Both the position numbers and the translations under genes were made by a program. Positions 42,615 through 54,020 of a stretch of DNA of 64,000 nucleotides are shown in pieces. The notes under the pieces are model-generated. The model searched no databases. It had not been told where the DNA came from and saw only the letters and a list, made by a program, of their open reading frames with translations. The stretch lies in NCBI GenBank assembly GCA_021613535.1, contig CP075496.1, positions 9,300,001 to 9,364,000 on the forward strand, read 5' to 3'. Every line of letters starts with the position of its first letter. The first letter of the stretch is position 1. This DNA is from Adineta vaga (taxonomy: Eukaryota > Rotifera).

Positions 42615-44289
42615 TTATGATTGTCTACTAGGATACAACCATTTTTTCAAATCTCCTTGTTGACCAAGATATTCGAGTCCATATGCAGCACCTTGAATAA
42701 GTTTCTCATAACCATATAAATGAATATTAGCCAATGTATCACATGGCTGATGATAACATGGGTCAAGTATTGCACCAGCAAAACCAGCATTATTTTCTCC
42801 AACCAATTGTTGATATTTGTCACGTTGTGCTGCTGTTTTTACGGCATCTGAACCTGTTGCTACACCACCAGCAGCGATACCTGCACTTAAAAATGGACCA
42901 TAATCACTACGGCCATTAAAATCTCGATAATCCCAAGGCAAGTTTTGCCCAACAAACCAATCACGGTACAATTCGGTAATCTTTGTGCTGCCAGGAAGTG
43001 CACTCTCGGGTGTTCCATTCAAAGCAGTCTTGGCATCATAGATTCCAAAAATGAAATTAGGTGAAGCAGCCATATCAAAATTAAGATTGACTAAGATGTC
43101 TTTGAGACGTTCACCTTCCGCACTCACATTTTGCGCATTTTCAACATAATAACTGGAGCCAGCTAGACCAATTTCTTCTGCAGCCCACCAACAAAAGCGA
43201 ACACGATATTTATATTTGGCATAATTTGATGTTTGATAGAGTCGTGCTAAATTAGTGGCTAAAACAAGATTAGCTGCTGTTCCACTACCTGCAAAACAGA
43301 GTAAGTTTTCAAATGAAAAATAATCATCGAATAGATAATTCGTTCTTACCGTTATCATTAATACCTGGTCCAGCCGGTACACTATCGCTATGACTTCCTA
43401 CAATAATGGTCTGTGTAGCATCACCATTTGGTGTATCAGCACAAACATTGTCAACTGGAAATTTCCCTAATTTTTCTAACTCAATCTGAAGTTTAACATA
43501 AGCCATTCCTGTTTCAGATGAAGAATTGGCCAGTGCTTCTCCAGCAGCATATGATAGAAAAAGTGCCGGTAATTGATTTGTGTGTCGAAGACGGACAATT
43601 GTTGGTGCAAGATTGCTACTTGTCGCGCCATCATTGTAGAATAACAACGCTTTGACACCACTTTTTCCAGCTAGAATACCTTTTTCGGCATATGTACATT
43701 TACCTCCTCCTTTAACTAAAGCAACAAGATTCGAGATATTCTTCCAATCATTTTCTGAACATCCAAAATTTGAAATATGAACGACACGAACATAATCTGT
43801 AAAATTAGCTTCAGTAGAATAATTTACATACGTAAATTCAGATCTAGCAAGCTGCATTGAATAGGTATAGTTCTTTTCTATTTCATTAATTTTTGAAAGC
43901 AATATGGGATTTCTCACAATAGCGAAATTTGTTATTTCAAACGTTTGTCGTTTAATGTTTAAACTTTTAACTTGATTTTGTAGATAATTATAAATATAAT
44001 TGACAGTTTCATTAAATCCTCGTGTATTAATAGCTCGAGTACCATTGGATTCATTAGCAATGCGTTGTAATTGTCTTAAATGTGTCATCAAGTCATCAAT
44101 ACGAATTGTTTCTGCTAGAACTGAATTAAGTTTCGGTTGAGTTACAGATATTGTTGTAGTAACAGAATCGAATCGTTTGTTAAGAGTACCAAGAGTAGCA
44201 GCAGCAAGTGCAAATGTGATTAGTCCAAACAAACCAGTTATACATAAAAGAATGAACATATTTCTTGGCGAAGACTCAAAAAGACCCAT
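42615..44289 (-). CDS. M28-family zinc aminopeptidase with PA domain, type II membrane, 2 exons, 537 aa
   Basis: Exon 1 44289-43350 (ATG of MGLFESSPRN) and exon 2 43288-42615, joined in phase 1 over a 61-nt GT-AG intron that falls inside the metal site (GINDN-G-SGTAANL). Residues about 12-34 are a signal anchor (MFILLCITGLFGLITFALAA). A PA domain follows (about 120-270; LVALVKGGGKCTYAEKGILA, KALLFYNDGA). The M28 core carries all usual zinc ligands: GSHSDSV, GINDNGSG, WWAAEEIGLAGS with the Glu-Glu pair, NFDMAASPN, and the late His in DPCYHQPCDT. The enzyme should remove N-terminal amino acids from peptides at the cell surface or in vacuole/lysosome, like aminopeptidase Y. The active site is intact. 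Related enzymes exist in bacteria, fungi and animals. Confidence 0.9.
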
Positions 44290-44304
44290 GATTGATGGTA
44301 ACAA

Positions 44305-45456
44305 AAGAAAATGAAACTAAACGTACGATTTCGATACAAAATCTACTTTGATAATTGATTTTATTTATAAAGTCGATTTATGACTATTACACTGTTGAGA
44401 ATTATAGAAATACATATTGATAAGAATCTTTACGATCTACGTGCAGTATGTATGCGTTTGATTGTAACAATAAAAAAGGCATTAACATGTAAAAGAGATA
44501 AGACGATTGAGAAAAAAAACAGCACACTTTGGACAATGAAACCTTGTCAAGAACATTATTATATGACTGTCATTACCATTGTATACATTTATAATTAAAT
44601 TTAAATAATTAAGAATCACCAATGTGAAGTGGATGTTGGCGACGATACACGGCAATCGTCAATGAGTGTATCTGATCCTACATTGATATTTACACCCATA
44701 CTGTCACACATCCTCACCCTCAAAGATTTGTCGATGCTTTACTGCTGTCTGTGGTAAACATAACAAATTCGACCCGTACCCACACCATCAGATAGCGTTT
44801 ACAAATTTCTGTTGATGTTACAGTTGTATAAACAGAATTATTTGATTATTTTTTTGTCTGCATTCTATGAATAATCAAAAGACAACTGAGAAAAGAACAA
44901 TGTTGACAAAGGCGCATACATACAGAACATAACTGGTTGTCAACGATACGAACTGCTTTTTGAGTTGTGCACGCACATGGAGAAAAACATTTGTCAAATA
45001 AAGTATTCTTCTTTCCATTCTTTAACTATATTAATGTAAATTGTTTACGTTACATAATGATTACTGATAGGATTGTATGTAATTTGTATGTATCCCATCG
45101 AATATTTCTAGATTTGTACTGTACTCGATAAAAGTGAATCGAAGTTTTTATCAGAACATCTTACAAGTTATGTTTATTTATTTGACACGACATCTTTTCG
45201 AATCGTTACTTTATATACATGTATATATGAAGTATATCAGTGCCACTCTTTATTCTTTTCTAGAATTCAACAATATATTCTTTTTCTATTCTTTTTGAAT
45301 TTATATTTTATCTTACCGAGTTCAATCACACAATTTTACTACGTTCTAAAAACCGTCTCATCTTTTTAGAAAGTGTTCCAGTCCATCGATCTGCTGCCTC
45401 ATCTTCGCATTGTTCATCTCGTACTACACTGTTTTCTTGATAAATTTAAAAATTCC
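44305..45456. other. intergenic, nothing recognised
   Basis: About 1.1 kb between divergent genes. The part 44600-44800 is slightly richer in GC and holds a few ACCC/CACACC words, but no gene or element could be read. The frame 44380-44598 is treated as chance. Confidence 0.4.
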
Positions 45457-46794
45457 ATGGTTTTTGGATTCAGTCACATAAGAAGTATTTCTTTAATCAT
45501 ACTGAAGTTATCATTGTTTACTTTACTGATTCTGTTGATCTCACAAACAAAGTACTTTTACTCTAACGATGAATATTTTATTAACACAGAAGTTTCAACA
45601 ACAGTTACAGAAACCACTTTACTTTTCTATCCATTGTTGTCTACATTACCTAGTTTTTCAACTAAATCTCGTTCTTTCTCCACAGTCTCTTCAGTCATCT
45701 CGAACTCTACGATTATTCATATAGCTGTTGTTTTATCATTGTCAAAACAAACATCACACATTGCTGAATTTCATCTACTCTATGAATCGTGGCGTTTTAT
45801 TCAAATATTTTCTCCATTATCTGAACAAGTCATTATTGATTTGATTGTCTTCTGTGAATTTCCTAGTTGTTATCAGTTACCTGTATCTTGCATACCACTT
45901 CCTGATGGTCATCAATTAAACTTAGTTCCTGATTGTTATTATCAAAGATTAGACCATCATATTGTCTGGGATTGGAAAGATTATCTTTATATGACATCAA
46001 TTGCTTTTATGTTAACATCACAATATCGCAAAGCAACTAACCATTATCGATGGATATTACGTGTCGATCAAGATGCTCTTCTTAGTCCAGGATTATTCTT
46101 TGGTTTACTTCGAAAACATCCACATAAATTACTTCGAATGCAATTTGGAGGTATTGGTCATGGAACTGAATTTACCAACAATAGACTACGGCTGATTGCT
46201 AAAAAACTAGGTTATAAACATATGGGAATACATAATCTTTGTTCGACATGGTTAGTAAATCCACAAGATTCAATTAGAATTGCTAATCTAACAACTCAAA
46301 TTGGAAGATATCTTCTTCAGAATGAATTTGGTCACCATATACCAGGTATTGAAGATTTGCCAGAGATAGGTGAATGGCCGAAATGGTGGCGTGGAGTAAC
46401 ATCATTGTATGCTGCTGAAATAGCAATTAATCATATCTACTCATCGACATTAGATCATCGACATGAAGCGTCCGTTTTAGATCATCCATCTGACTCACAA
46501 CAATCTCTATGGAATACTTGGCATATTCATTGTTTACATAATCCAAGTTATTTTGCCAAATTTCGACATCGAGATGATCTCTATCGATTTCTTCGTCGTT
46601 CTCAAAATAAACGCATTCAAGTGATTAGTGATTATTATTCGGCGGAAGTGATTTTCAAAAAAATTATCGAAGAATTTAATTATATACACATTAGAAATGG
46701 AAGTATAGGAGGAGATGTTACCATTCGTGATTATGCAACTGTTTTGGCTTGGAGAAAGGCTTATGCTGCTACGGGAGCTATTAACTTACCATAA
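45457..46794 (+). CDS. Golgi-type II membrane protein with DXD, putative glycosyltransferase (DUF7164-like), 445 aa
   Basis: Start at the ATG of MVFGFSHIRSIS; the frame is open upstream but only from a GTG. Residues about 13-32 (LIILKLSLFTLLILLIS) form a signal anchor. A Ser/Thr-rich stem leads to a globular domain with HYRWILRVDQDALLSPGLFF, a GT-A-style DXD motif, then RMQFGGIGHGTEFTNNRLRL, YKHMGIHNLCSTWLVNP, EWPKWWRGVTSLYAAEIAIN and IGGDVTIRDYATVLAWRKAY. I recall this pattern from uncharacterised proteins of algae, oomycetes, fungi and bdelloids grouped as DUF7164. A nucleotide-sugar-dependent transfer in the Golgi is an inference from topology and the DXD. The patchy species range would fit horizontal transfer. 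No introns. Confidence 0.6.
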   Translation: MVFGFSHIRSISLIILKLSLFTLLILLISQTKYFYSNDEYFINTEVSTTVTETTLLFYPLLSTLPSFSTKSRSFSTVSSVISNSTIIHIAVVLSLSKQTSHIAEFHLLYESWRFIQIFSPLSEQVIIDLIVFCEFPSCYQLPVSCIPLPDGHQLNLVPDCYYQRLDHHIVWDWKDYLYMTSIAFMLTSQYRKATNHYRWILRVDQDALLSPGLFFGLLRKHPHKLLRMQFGGIGHGTEFTNNRLRLIAKKLGYKHMGIHNLCSTWLVNPQDSIRIANLTTQIGRYLLQNEFGHHIPGIEDLPEIGEWPKWWRGVTSLYAAEIAINHIYSSTLDHRHEASVLDHPSDSQQSLWNTWHIHCLHNPSYFAKFRHRDDLYRFLRRSQNKRIQVISDYYSAEVIFKKIIEEFNYIHIRNGSIGGDVTIRDYATVLAWRKAYAATGAINLP

Positions 46795-47036
46795 CTATAT
46801 ATCAAGGAAATATGGTATTCTTCTAAATGTTGTAAATACTAGAGAGAATAAAGAAAACTTAATTTCAATAATAATATTTCTTTTCCTGTATGATGACTGA
46901 GGATTTTCTATAGGAATAGTAATGACATCAATGAAAGTGGATGCTGGTTTATTTTTAAACGATTCAATATCATTGAGATATCAACGAAGAAAAAAAAACT
47001 TTAATTTTGAAGAGATTGAAAAGCAAAAATTCAATT

Positions 47037-47348
47037 TTAACATTGTCGTTCTTTCGATATCCATTGTTTCTTAATTTGACATTCACATCGACCATGCAAA
47101 ATTCCAGTACATCGTCCAGCTGTAGCATTGAATCGTGAAGCACAATTGTTTTCACATTTACTTGTATCAGGACATCCGCATAAGTGAAAATATTGTCCAA
47201 TGAAATCCGGTACAAAAAAACTTTCACTTTGTTCTTAAATGAAAAATAATAGTAATAGCTCGAAGAACATCTCATAATTACCTATTTGTATGGCTAAGAC
47301 CAATATGACTATGGCAAGACTGAAACCAATCGTATTTCGATTGACCAT
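47037..47348 (-). CDS. secreted cysteine-rich peptide with CS-alpha-beta (defensin-like) pattern, 2 exons, 87 aa
   Basis: Exon 1 (47348-47282) encodes the signal peptide MVNRNTIGFSLAIVILVLAI; a 48-nt GT-AG intron (47234-47281) in phase 1 leads to exon 2 (47233-47037). The mature part has eight cysteines at 41, 43, 49, 53, 64, 72, 74 and 87. C49-x3-C53 and C72-x-C74 with C64 between and a C before form the CS-alpha-beta signature C...CxxxC...C...CxC. GRC at 62-64 followed by C72 fits the gamma-core (GxC-x3-9-C). This scaffold is shared by invertebrate defensins and scorpion-type channel toxins. An antimicrobial role is the simplest guess, but nothing in the sequence proves target or activity. 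An N-glycosylation site (NAT) lies at 58-60. The intron hides it from simple ORF finding. Confidence 0.7.
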
Positions 47349-48934
47349 TTTTATATATTATACTTTATCGAAGAATGAAAAAGCATACCACTTATATACA
47401 TGCTATGTATATATAGAACCTCATTTTTGACTATCAACATGTTTTAAGTATGCATCAATCAGTCTACCAAAATTCATTTGCATATAATCATGCAAAGTAA
47501 CTTTATTCGAATACGATACTTTAAATGGCATCATCATAAGAGAAACTATTCATCTATACATATGTTAATAAAATCAATTCAATTGTTGTTTCTGAAATAC
47601 GTCTTTTTCAGCTTCATTACACGCAACTTGGAACTAAATATGCATAAGAAATGAATATATCAAGCAGTAAAACCAACGATTATTATCGTATTCTGAAAAA
47701 TGTTGTCGATTTTTGAATTTAAACCCATCTTTAAACAAGCTAATGTAAAAGTTTTTAGAAGTTTCTAAACTGTTTCATATCAAACGCTATTATATACCTG
47801 TACATCACCTGAAATTAATATGTTAATAATCCTCGTACAAATAGATACATGTTCAATTTGCGATGTAGCAATATTGTTTTCAGTCTTAGATAAAATGCTC
47901 CACTTCTGGATTAAAATATATACAAAGATAAAGAACATTTGCACTTTTCTAAAGCATTAACTTATTAACATATTTTGAGCAAATAGATGATAATTGCACT
48001 TTCATTTTTCTCTTACTATTTGTCGTTGCACAAATGTGTGATATTTCATTATTAACATATACGTTAGCATTGTCAAACTATTGAGCACAATCTATAAAGT
48101 AATTCAAAGTTTACTGCAACAACCATATATGAATATCTCGTTATAGAATGACGTAAACCATAGTAAAATACCAATTCATTCAATTTCTTTAATTAGATCA
48201 ATTCTCTTGAAGAGTTTTATCTTATATTCTTTTCTCATTAAAATGTTGTCACTAATAATCTTTCTGACACTTTACGTTTATTCGCACTATACTCTATGTA
48301 CAAATATTCTTCATAGATAAACGCTAATATACTTTCTTTTACTGCATTTTGCTATTCTAAGGAAAGCTACATAATCTGCGAATTCCAAAAAAAATCGTCA
48401 ATAAAGATTTTCTAAACTACACTGACTTGAAACGGTTCTTTCTCGTTTTTCTCTATACTATTAAGTGGCAGATGGTGAGAGCTTTTATTTTATCATTTTT
48501 TTTTCATGAGATAAGATTTCGTATTGAGGAAAAACTTTGAAGAAGTTCGATATTTTGTATTCAATGAAATAAAGAAATATTCACTAACATGTATTATATC
48601 TATACTGTTCATCATTTACAACCATGATATTTAGTTTAGAGATATCGTCATTGAATGTTTTCTTTTCTCATTTTCTGTTATCAATTACGCACTAATATAT
48701 CTGATTAAATTTTATTTTATTCATGTGACGAAATTACATCAAAAATATTATCATTAGGTGAGAGAGCTACGCAAGTTTTTATTAGCTTTTCTATGTCATG
48801 TCGTTATGGAAGGAACAAACAATTTTCTCATGAATTTACATCATGCAATAATGATTTTATAGTTTTTATGTTAAAGAGAAACAGATAAAAAGCAAATCGT
48901 TCTATCCTTACGCTGCAGATAAAAACGATTTTAA
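47349..48934. other. intergenic, nothing firmly recognised
   Basis: About 1.6 kb between divergent genes. Near 47820-47920 the minus strand has a short open stretch reading WSILSKTENNIATSQIEHVS, which is protein-like but has no start, domain or splice partner. The remainder is AT-rich. Confidence 0.35.
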
Positions 48935-51900
48935 ATGCTGTATATCTTCTATTACATTCTATTACATTCGATTGTTGCCATACCACAAATCAATCTCTAT
49001 TACACAGATTTGGCAGATGTAAATGATGAGATTGCAATGCAACATAATTGTCTACATACACTTATTTTTGTTGAAAATTCAGACATGAATCAGCAGATTA
49101 TGTATTTTTGTATGAGTGAATCTTTATCAAAATATCATATTAAAACTAATGATTTACTTTTAAAATATACATTTACTGAACTTTTCGAACAAAATATTAC
49201 TAGTCAACAATTATATCTTTGGTCAGCACCAATCGATACTATCGAACGTTATCAACTCTATTTGGATGAAAATAATCAAGCTTTGTCAAATGAAATCTTT
49301 TATAATTGTACACTGCCAAGATTTGGTCCATTGTGTCAATATGAATTCGATTTTTATAAGTCCGACTATGGATTTTTACATGAAATGATTGATAGTTTCT
49401 ACAGTGATCGTGTTTATGAACCAACTGATTTTACTTGCTATTTGCATTTACAATGTTATCGTGGTCTGCCGCCAATGTGTTTAGATTGGACTGAAATCTG
49501 CAATGGGCGTATTGATTGTCTTGATGGAGATATTGATGAACAACATTGTTGGCAATTAGAAATTAATGAATGTAAAGAAGATGAACGCCGTTGTATCAAC
49601 GGTCAATGTATTCCTCAATCATTCTACAAAGAAAAACTTTTGCCTCCAGATTGCATCGATGCATCGGACGAATTGCCAATATTTTTATTACCAACTCGTC
49701 AGTGCGGCGATGAACATGCATTAATGTGTGAAGATATATCATGTGCGCCTAAAACATTTACCAGTTCTTGTGTAGCACATCGTGAACGTTTGTTAATAGA
49801 AACGACATTTTCTTTCAAAGATGATGATGTAGACGAATTATGCTGGATAGCATTCAAGTGCATCATCCCAAAATCAAGCGATTTCGACAACATCTGCAAT
49901 TGGTTCTGTATAAGTGACGAATATGTTAAAATCATCGAGCTTAATTGTCCAAATATGATATTTATACCAACTATACCAATCATGGATCATCGAATTTATT
50001 TTGCTTATGAGAAAAATGATGCAAAAATTTTTTCACAAAATAAATTTCAACAACCTTATATATGTTATAATGATTCTCATTATGATAAATATTTTATTAA
50101 TGGTACAAAGATTTCATTTAAGAATCGAACATGTTATCGTAATATTCAACAACCAATTGTAACGGAACATGCATACTCATGGAACAATTTCTATCTTGAG
50201 TACGTACATCAAATACTTAGGTCATATACCTTACTTTTTAATTATACTTCTACATTTTGTGATCGTTCGAATATGTATCAATGTATTAATTCGAGTAAAT
50301 GTATTTCTATTCATCGTTTAAACAATGATTATAAAGATTGTCCATATGGTGATGATGAAAGGATAATCAAACCAAATGAAACTAGTCAATTCCAAATCTT
50401 AGCGGGTGTTGACGAATGGATTTACGATAAAGAGAAGATAGAAAAATATATAAGAAATTATATTTTGTTTCAAACAATTTGTGATGGATTTACTGAACTA
50501 TTACCGATAACTATCAATGGAAAAAATGAGACAGATGAAACAGAATGTGAATATTGGCAATGTAATAATATATATACACATTGTAATCAACTATGGAATT
50601 GTCTAAATGGCGCTGATGAGATAGATTGTGACTCGACATCATCTAAACAATGTTCGTCAAATGAACAAATGTGTGTTTTACCTGAAACGAATCAATTGAT
50701 ATGTTTATCGCTTGTAAGAATGAACGATGGCATTATCGACTGTCTTGGTGCTACTGATGAACCAAAACAATGTCGAAAAGAATATCAATCAGGACATGGC
50801 TCGGAATTCTATTGTGTAAGTAGAAGCAATACTTCATCATGTCTTAGTAGCTGGTCTCTTTGTAATAATCACATAGATTGTTATGAGAATGAAGACGAAC
50901 GATTTTGTGTTACGAATCAAACAGTACATAGACATCCTGATTATTGTGAATCGAAAGATTTACCATCATATTCCGATGTTGAAAAGTTCTTCTGCAAAAG
51001 TTTAAAAACCAAGAAAAAAAATCAAATTGTATATTTCGCACTGAATACATTGAATAAATCAACTGAAAATAAAAAGAACTACATCGAATCAAGTGTATTT
51101 AAAACTCATCGATATCGCCATGATCAAGCTCGTTGTCATCGTGGCCTTGATGTACGTGTTTGGTTAGATGATAAAAATGATTTGTCAATTAGAACATGTC
51201 TTTGTCCACCTAATTTTTATGGTGATAGATGTCAATATCAAAATCAACGAGTAAGTTTAGCACTTAAATTTCAGGCATTATCTAATTGTTGGGAAACACC
51301 ATTCGCAATACTAATTTCACTTATTGATGATAGTTATGAACGCATTATTCATTCTTATGAACAACTAACTTATTTATCGATGAGAGATTGTACAATGAAA
51401 TACGATATGTATTTATTTTATTCAACTCGACCAAAAGATCCAACGAAAACATATTCAATTCATATTGATGTTTATGAAAAACTTTCGTTAAATTATCATG
51501 GAAGTTTATTCTTTCCTATAAACCATCCATTTTTACCTGTTCATCGTTTAGCATATATAATCGATATTCTACGAAGTAATGAGAATATTGAAACATGTCA
51601 TGATCGTCGATGTATTCATGGCAAATGTTTTAAATACGTAAACAATCGGGAAAATGATCGAAACTTTTGTCGATGCAATCAAGGTTGGTCCGGACAATTT
51701 TGCACAATTTCTCATCAGTGTACATGTTCGCACGATTCATTATGTATCGGAATATCCGCAGATAATCGTTCGATATGTATTTGTCCTATTCATAAATTTG
51801 GTTCTCGATGTCTTATTGATTCTGTATGTCAATCTGACAATAATTCTTTATGTGAAAATAATGGTCAATGTATTCCAATAGATGATTATCGAATGTCTAA

Positions 51901-53566
51901 GGAAAGATTTACATGTATTTGTCCAACAGGATTTAGTGGTAAACGATGTGAAATAAAAGATAATCAACTTATTCTATCATTTGACAAAGATGTTAATGTA
52001 GTTCAGTCAATATTTATTCATTTTATTACTGTTATTCAAAATCGTCCACCGATACGAACAACTACTTTTCAAATCCTACCTATTAAACAAGAATCTCTTA
52101 TAATTCAATGGTCACAACCTTTTCATCTAGTTTTTATTGAACTTTCAAATAAAAATTATTATCTTGCTGTTTTTCAAGAATTTTATAATCGCTCATCGAC
52201 ATTGACAAAAACAATTCAATCGTCGAATCGTTGTCAACATATAAGTGAAATTTTTAATCAAACATTCGTTAATTTACATTTAATTCGTCGTATTAAATAT
52301 TATCATTTACCATGTCAAAATACTTTATTGAATCTTTCGTGTTTTTATGATGAAAAACATCTTTGTTCATGTTATAATTTTGGTCAAAAACGTTTAACAA
52401 ATTGCTTTGAATTCAATCATCAAATGAATTTTGATTGTTCAGGTCAAAGTGAATGTGAAAATGGTGGTCAATGCTTTCAAGATACATCTCATTGTCCTCA
52501 ACGATCGATGTGCGTATGTCCTCCTTGTTTCTATGGTCGTTTATGTCAATTTAGTACTAATGGATTTGGTTTATCACTTGATGCTATATTAAGCTATCAT
52601 ATTCAACCTAAAATACGTCTTTTACAGCAATCAAGCATTGTCTTATTCAGTATGGTCTTTACAATAATCTTTCTTGCTGCCGGAGTGATCAATGGTTCAC
52701 TTTCAATTATTACATTTAAACATAAAAATGTACGTGAAGTTGGCTGTGGCTTATATCTGTGTGGCTCATCGATAACTGCATTATGTACGATTCTTGTGTT
52801 TGGACTGAAATTTTGGATACTTGTTCTTACGCAAACAACACAAATCACAAATCGAAGATTTCTATTATTTCAATGTTATATCACAGATTTTCTTCTACGA
52901 GTTTGTTTAAATATGGATCAATGGTTGAATGCTTGTGTTGCTTTTGAACGAGTCATTATTGCAAGAAAAGGTATGACATTTAATAAGAAAAAAAGTCAAC
53001 AAGCAGCGAAATTCGTAATCGCCATTCTTTTAATACTTATTGTCAGTACGTCTATACATGATCCATTAAATCGACGATTAATTGTTGAAGAAAATGATCA
53101 GAATGATGAAAAACGTCTTTGGTGTATTGTAACTTATTCATCCAATTTACAAATATTTAATTCTATTGTTTATATTTTTCATTTCTTTGGTCCATTTATA
53201 ATAAATTTTGTGTCTGCTATCATGCTTATTACACAAAAATCTCGTCAACAATCAAATGTTCATCGTCGTCATGGTTTTCGACAACTTTTAAAACAACATG
53301 CTCGTCAACATAAACATTTGTTTACTGCCCCATTATTATTAGTTATTCTTGCATTACCACGTTTAATTATCTGCTTCAGTTCCAAATGTATGAAATCAGC
53401 CAATGATGCATGGTTATTTTTAATTGGTTATTTTATTTCATTTATTCCATCAATATTAACATTTTTAATATTTATAGTACCATCGAAGTTTTATAAACGA
53501 CATTTTCATTCATCCATTGCTCCGTATCAAACTAGTATAAATCGACGTTTACAACTTATTGCATAA
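48935..53566 (+). CDS. LDLa/EGF-repeat receptor with C-terminal rhodopsin-type 7TM, single exon, 1543 aa
   Basis: Signal peptide at residues 1-17. About six LDL-receptor class A repeats follow (for example CLDWTEICNGRIDCLDGDID, NGQCIPQSFYKEKLLPPDCI, CNQLWNCLNGADEIDC, MNDGIIDCLGATDE and WSLCNNHIDCYENEDERFC), each ending in the acidic Ca2+-binding SDE-type box. Between about 740 and 1215 lie EGF-like modules (CLCPPNFYGDRC, NFCRCNQGWSGQFC, FTCICPTGFSGKRC, MCVCPPCFYGRLC) around an unassigned domain. From about 1230 to 1530 there are seven hydrophobic segments, starting SIVLFSMVFTIIFLAAGVIN, with MDQWLNACVAFERVIIARKG at the DRY position. The layout resembles LGR-type receptors in logic (ligand-binding ectodomain plus GPCR) but with LDLa/EGF instead of LRRs. 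Long single exon is unusual here. A relic copy lies at 21651-22420. Confidence 0.85.
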   Translation: MLYIFYYILLHSIVAIPQINLYYTDLADVNDEIAMQHNCLHTLIFVENSDMNQQIMYFCMSESLSKYHIKTNDLLLKYTFTELFEQNITSQQLYLWSAPIDTIERYQLYLDENNQALSNEIFYNCTLPRFGPLCQYEFDFYKSDYGFLHEMIDSFYSDRVYEPTDFTCYLHLQCYRGLPPMCLDWTEICNGRIDCLDGDIDEQHCWQLEINECKEDERRCINGQCIPQSFYKEKLLPPDCIDASDELPIFLLPTRQCGDEHALMCEDISCAPKTFTSSCVAHRERLLIETTFSFKDDDVDELCWIAFKCIIPKSSDFDNICNWFCISDEYVKIIELNCPNMIFIPTIPIMDHRIYFAYEKNDAKIFSQNKFQQPYICYNDSHYDKYFINGTKISFKNRTCYRNIQQPIVTEHAYSWNNFYLEYVHQILRSYTLLFNYTSTFCDRSNMYQCINSSKCISIHRLNNDYKDCPYGDDERIIKPNETSQFQILAGVDEWIYDKEKIEKYIRNYILFQTICDGFTELLPITINGKNETDETECEYWQCNNIYTHCNQLWNCLNGADEIDCDSTSSKQCSSNEQMCVLPETNQLICLSLVRMNDGIIDCLGATDEPKQCRKEYQSGHGSEFYCVSRSNTSSCLSSWSLCNNHIDCYENEDERFCVTNQTVHRHPDYCESKDLPSYSDVEKFFCKSLKTKKKNQIVYFALNTLNKSTENKKNYIESSVFKTHRYRHDQARCHRGLDVRVWLDDKNDLSIRTCLCPPNFYGDRCQYQNQRVSLALKFQALSNCWETPFAILISLIDDSYERIIHSYEQLTYLSMRDCTMKYDMYLFYSTRPKDPTKTYSIHIDVYEKLSLNYHGSLFFPINHPFLPVHRLAYIIDILRSNENIETCHDRRCIHGKCFKYVNNRENDRNFCRCNQGWSGQFCTISHQCTCSHDSLCIGISADNRSICICPIHKFGSRCLIDSVCQSDNNSLCENNGQCIPIDDYRMSKERFTCICPTGFSGKRCEIKDNQLILSFDKDVNVVQSIFIHFITVIQNRPPIRTTTFQILPIKQESLIIQWSQPFHLVFIELSNKNYYLAVFQEFYNRSSTLTKTIQSSNRCQHISEIFNQTFVNLHLIRRIKYYHLPCQNTLLNLSCFYDEKHLCSCYNFGQKRLTNCFEFNHQMNFDCSGQSECENGGQCFQDTSHCPQRSMCVCPPCFYGRLCQFSTNGFGLSLDAILSYHIQPKIRLLQQSSIVLFSMVFTIIFLAAGVINGSLSIITFKHKNVREVGCGLYLCGSSITALCTILVFGLKFWILVLTQTTQITNRRFLLFQCYITDFLLRVCLNMDQWLNACVAFERVIIARKGMTFNKKKSQQAAKFVIAILLILIVSTSIHDPLNRRLIVEENDQNDEKRLWCIVTYSSNLQIFNSIVYIFHFFGPFIINFVSAIMLITQKSRQQSNVHRRHGFRQLLKQHARQHKHLFTAPLLLVILALPRLIICFSSKCMKSANDAWLFLIGYFISFIPSILTFLIFIVPSKFYKRHFHSSIAPYQTSINRRLQLIA

Positions 53567-54020
53567 CAAAAAGAATTTTGTTTGTCTTGCTTTTGTCCTG
53601 TTTCGATTGTCGCTTTCAATAAATTGAAGAAAACTATACTTATAATTCGTTGATAGAGAAATCATGCGCCTTTCGTAGAAGAGTATGAATAAAGCTGGAA
53701 TTTTCGCATAGATTACTGCTGCACGTTAATACTCGTACTTCCATGAGTCATATCCTAAAAACATATAGAAACAGCGAAGAATGAATCACTTTTGCATATA
53801 TGAAATCTTATAATAACAATCATTTCAAAAAAAATTCATTATCTTCTCCGCATGCCGAATTCGATTATTCAATATAAATAGAAAAGAAGAGATCACACAA
53901 ATGCTATTTAATTAAAACAGAAAGAAATACAAGATATAAAATTGATCAGAAAAGAAAAAGTACAATCCGACCATTTTATTTCAGAGCGCACCTTAATCAA
54001 AAAGAAAATTCATTCAATCA
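53567..54020. other. intergenic, nothing recognised
   Basis: AT-rich; an AATAAA motif near 53619 probably ends the receptor transcript. Confidence 0.4.
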
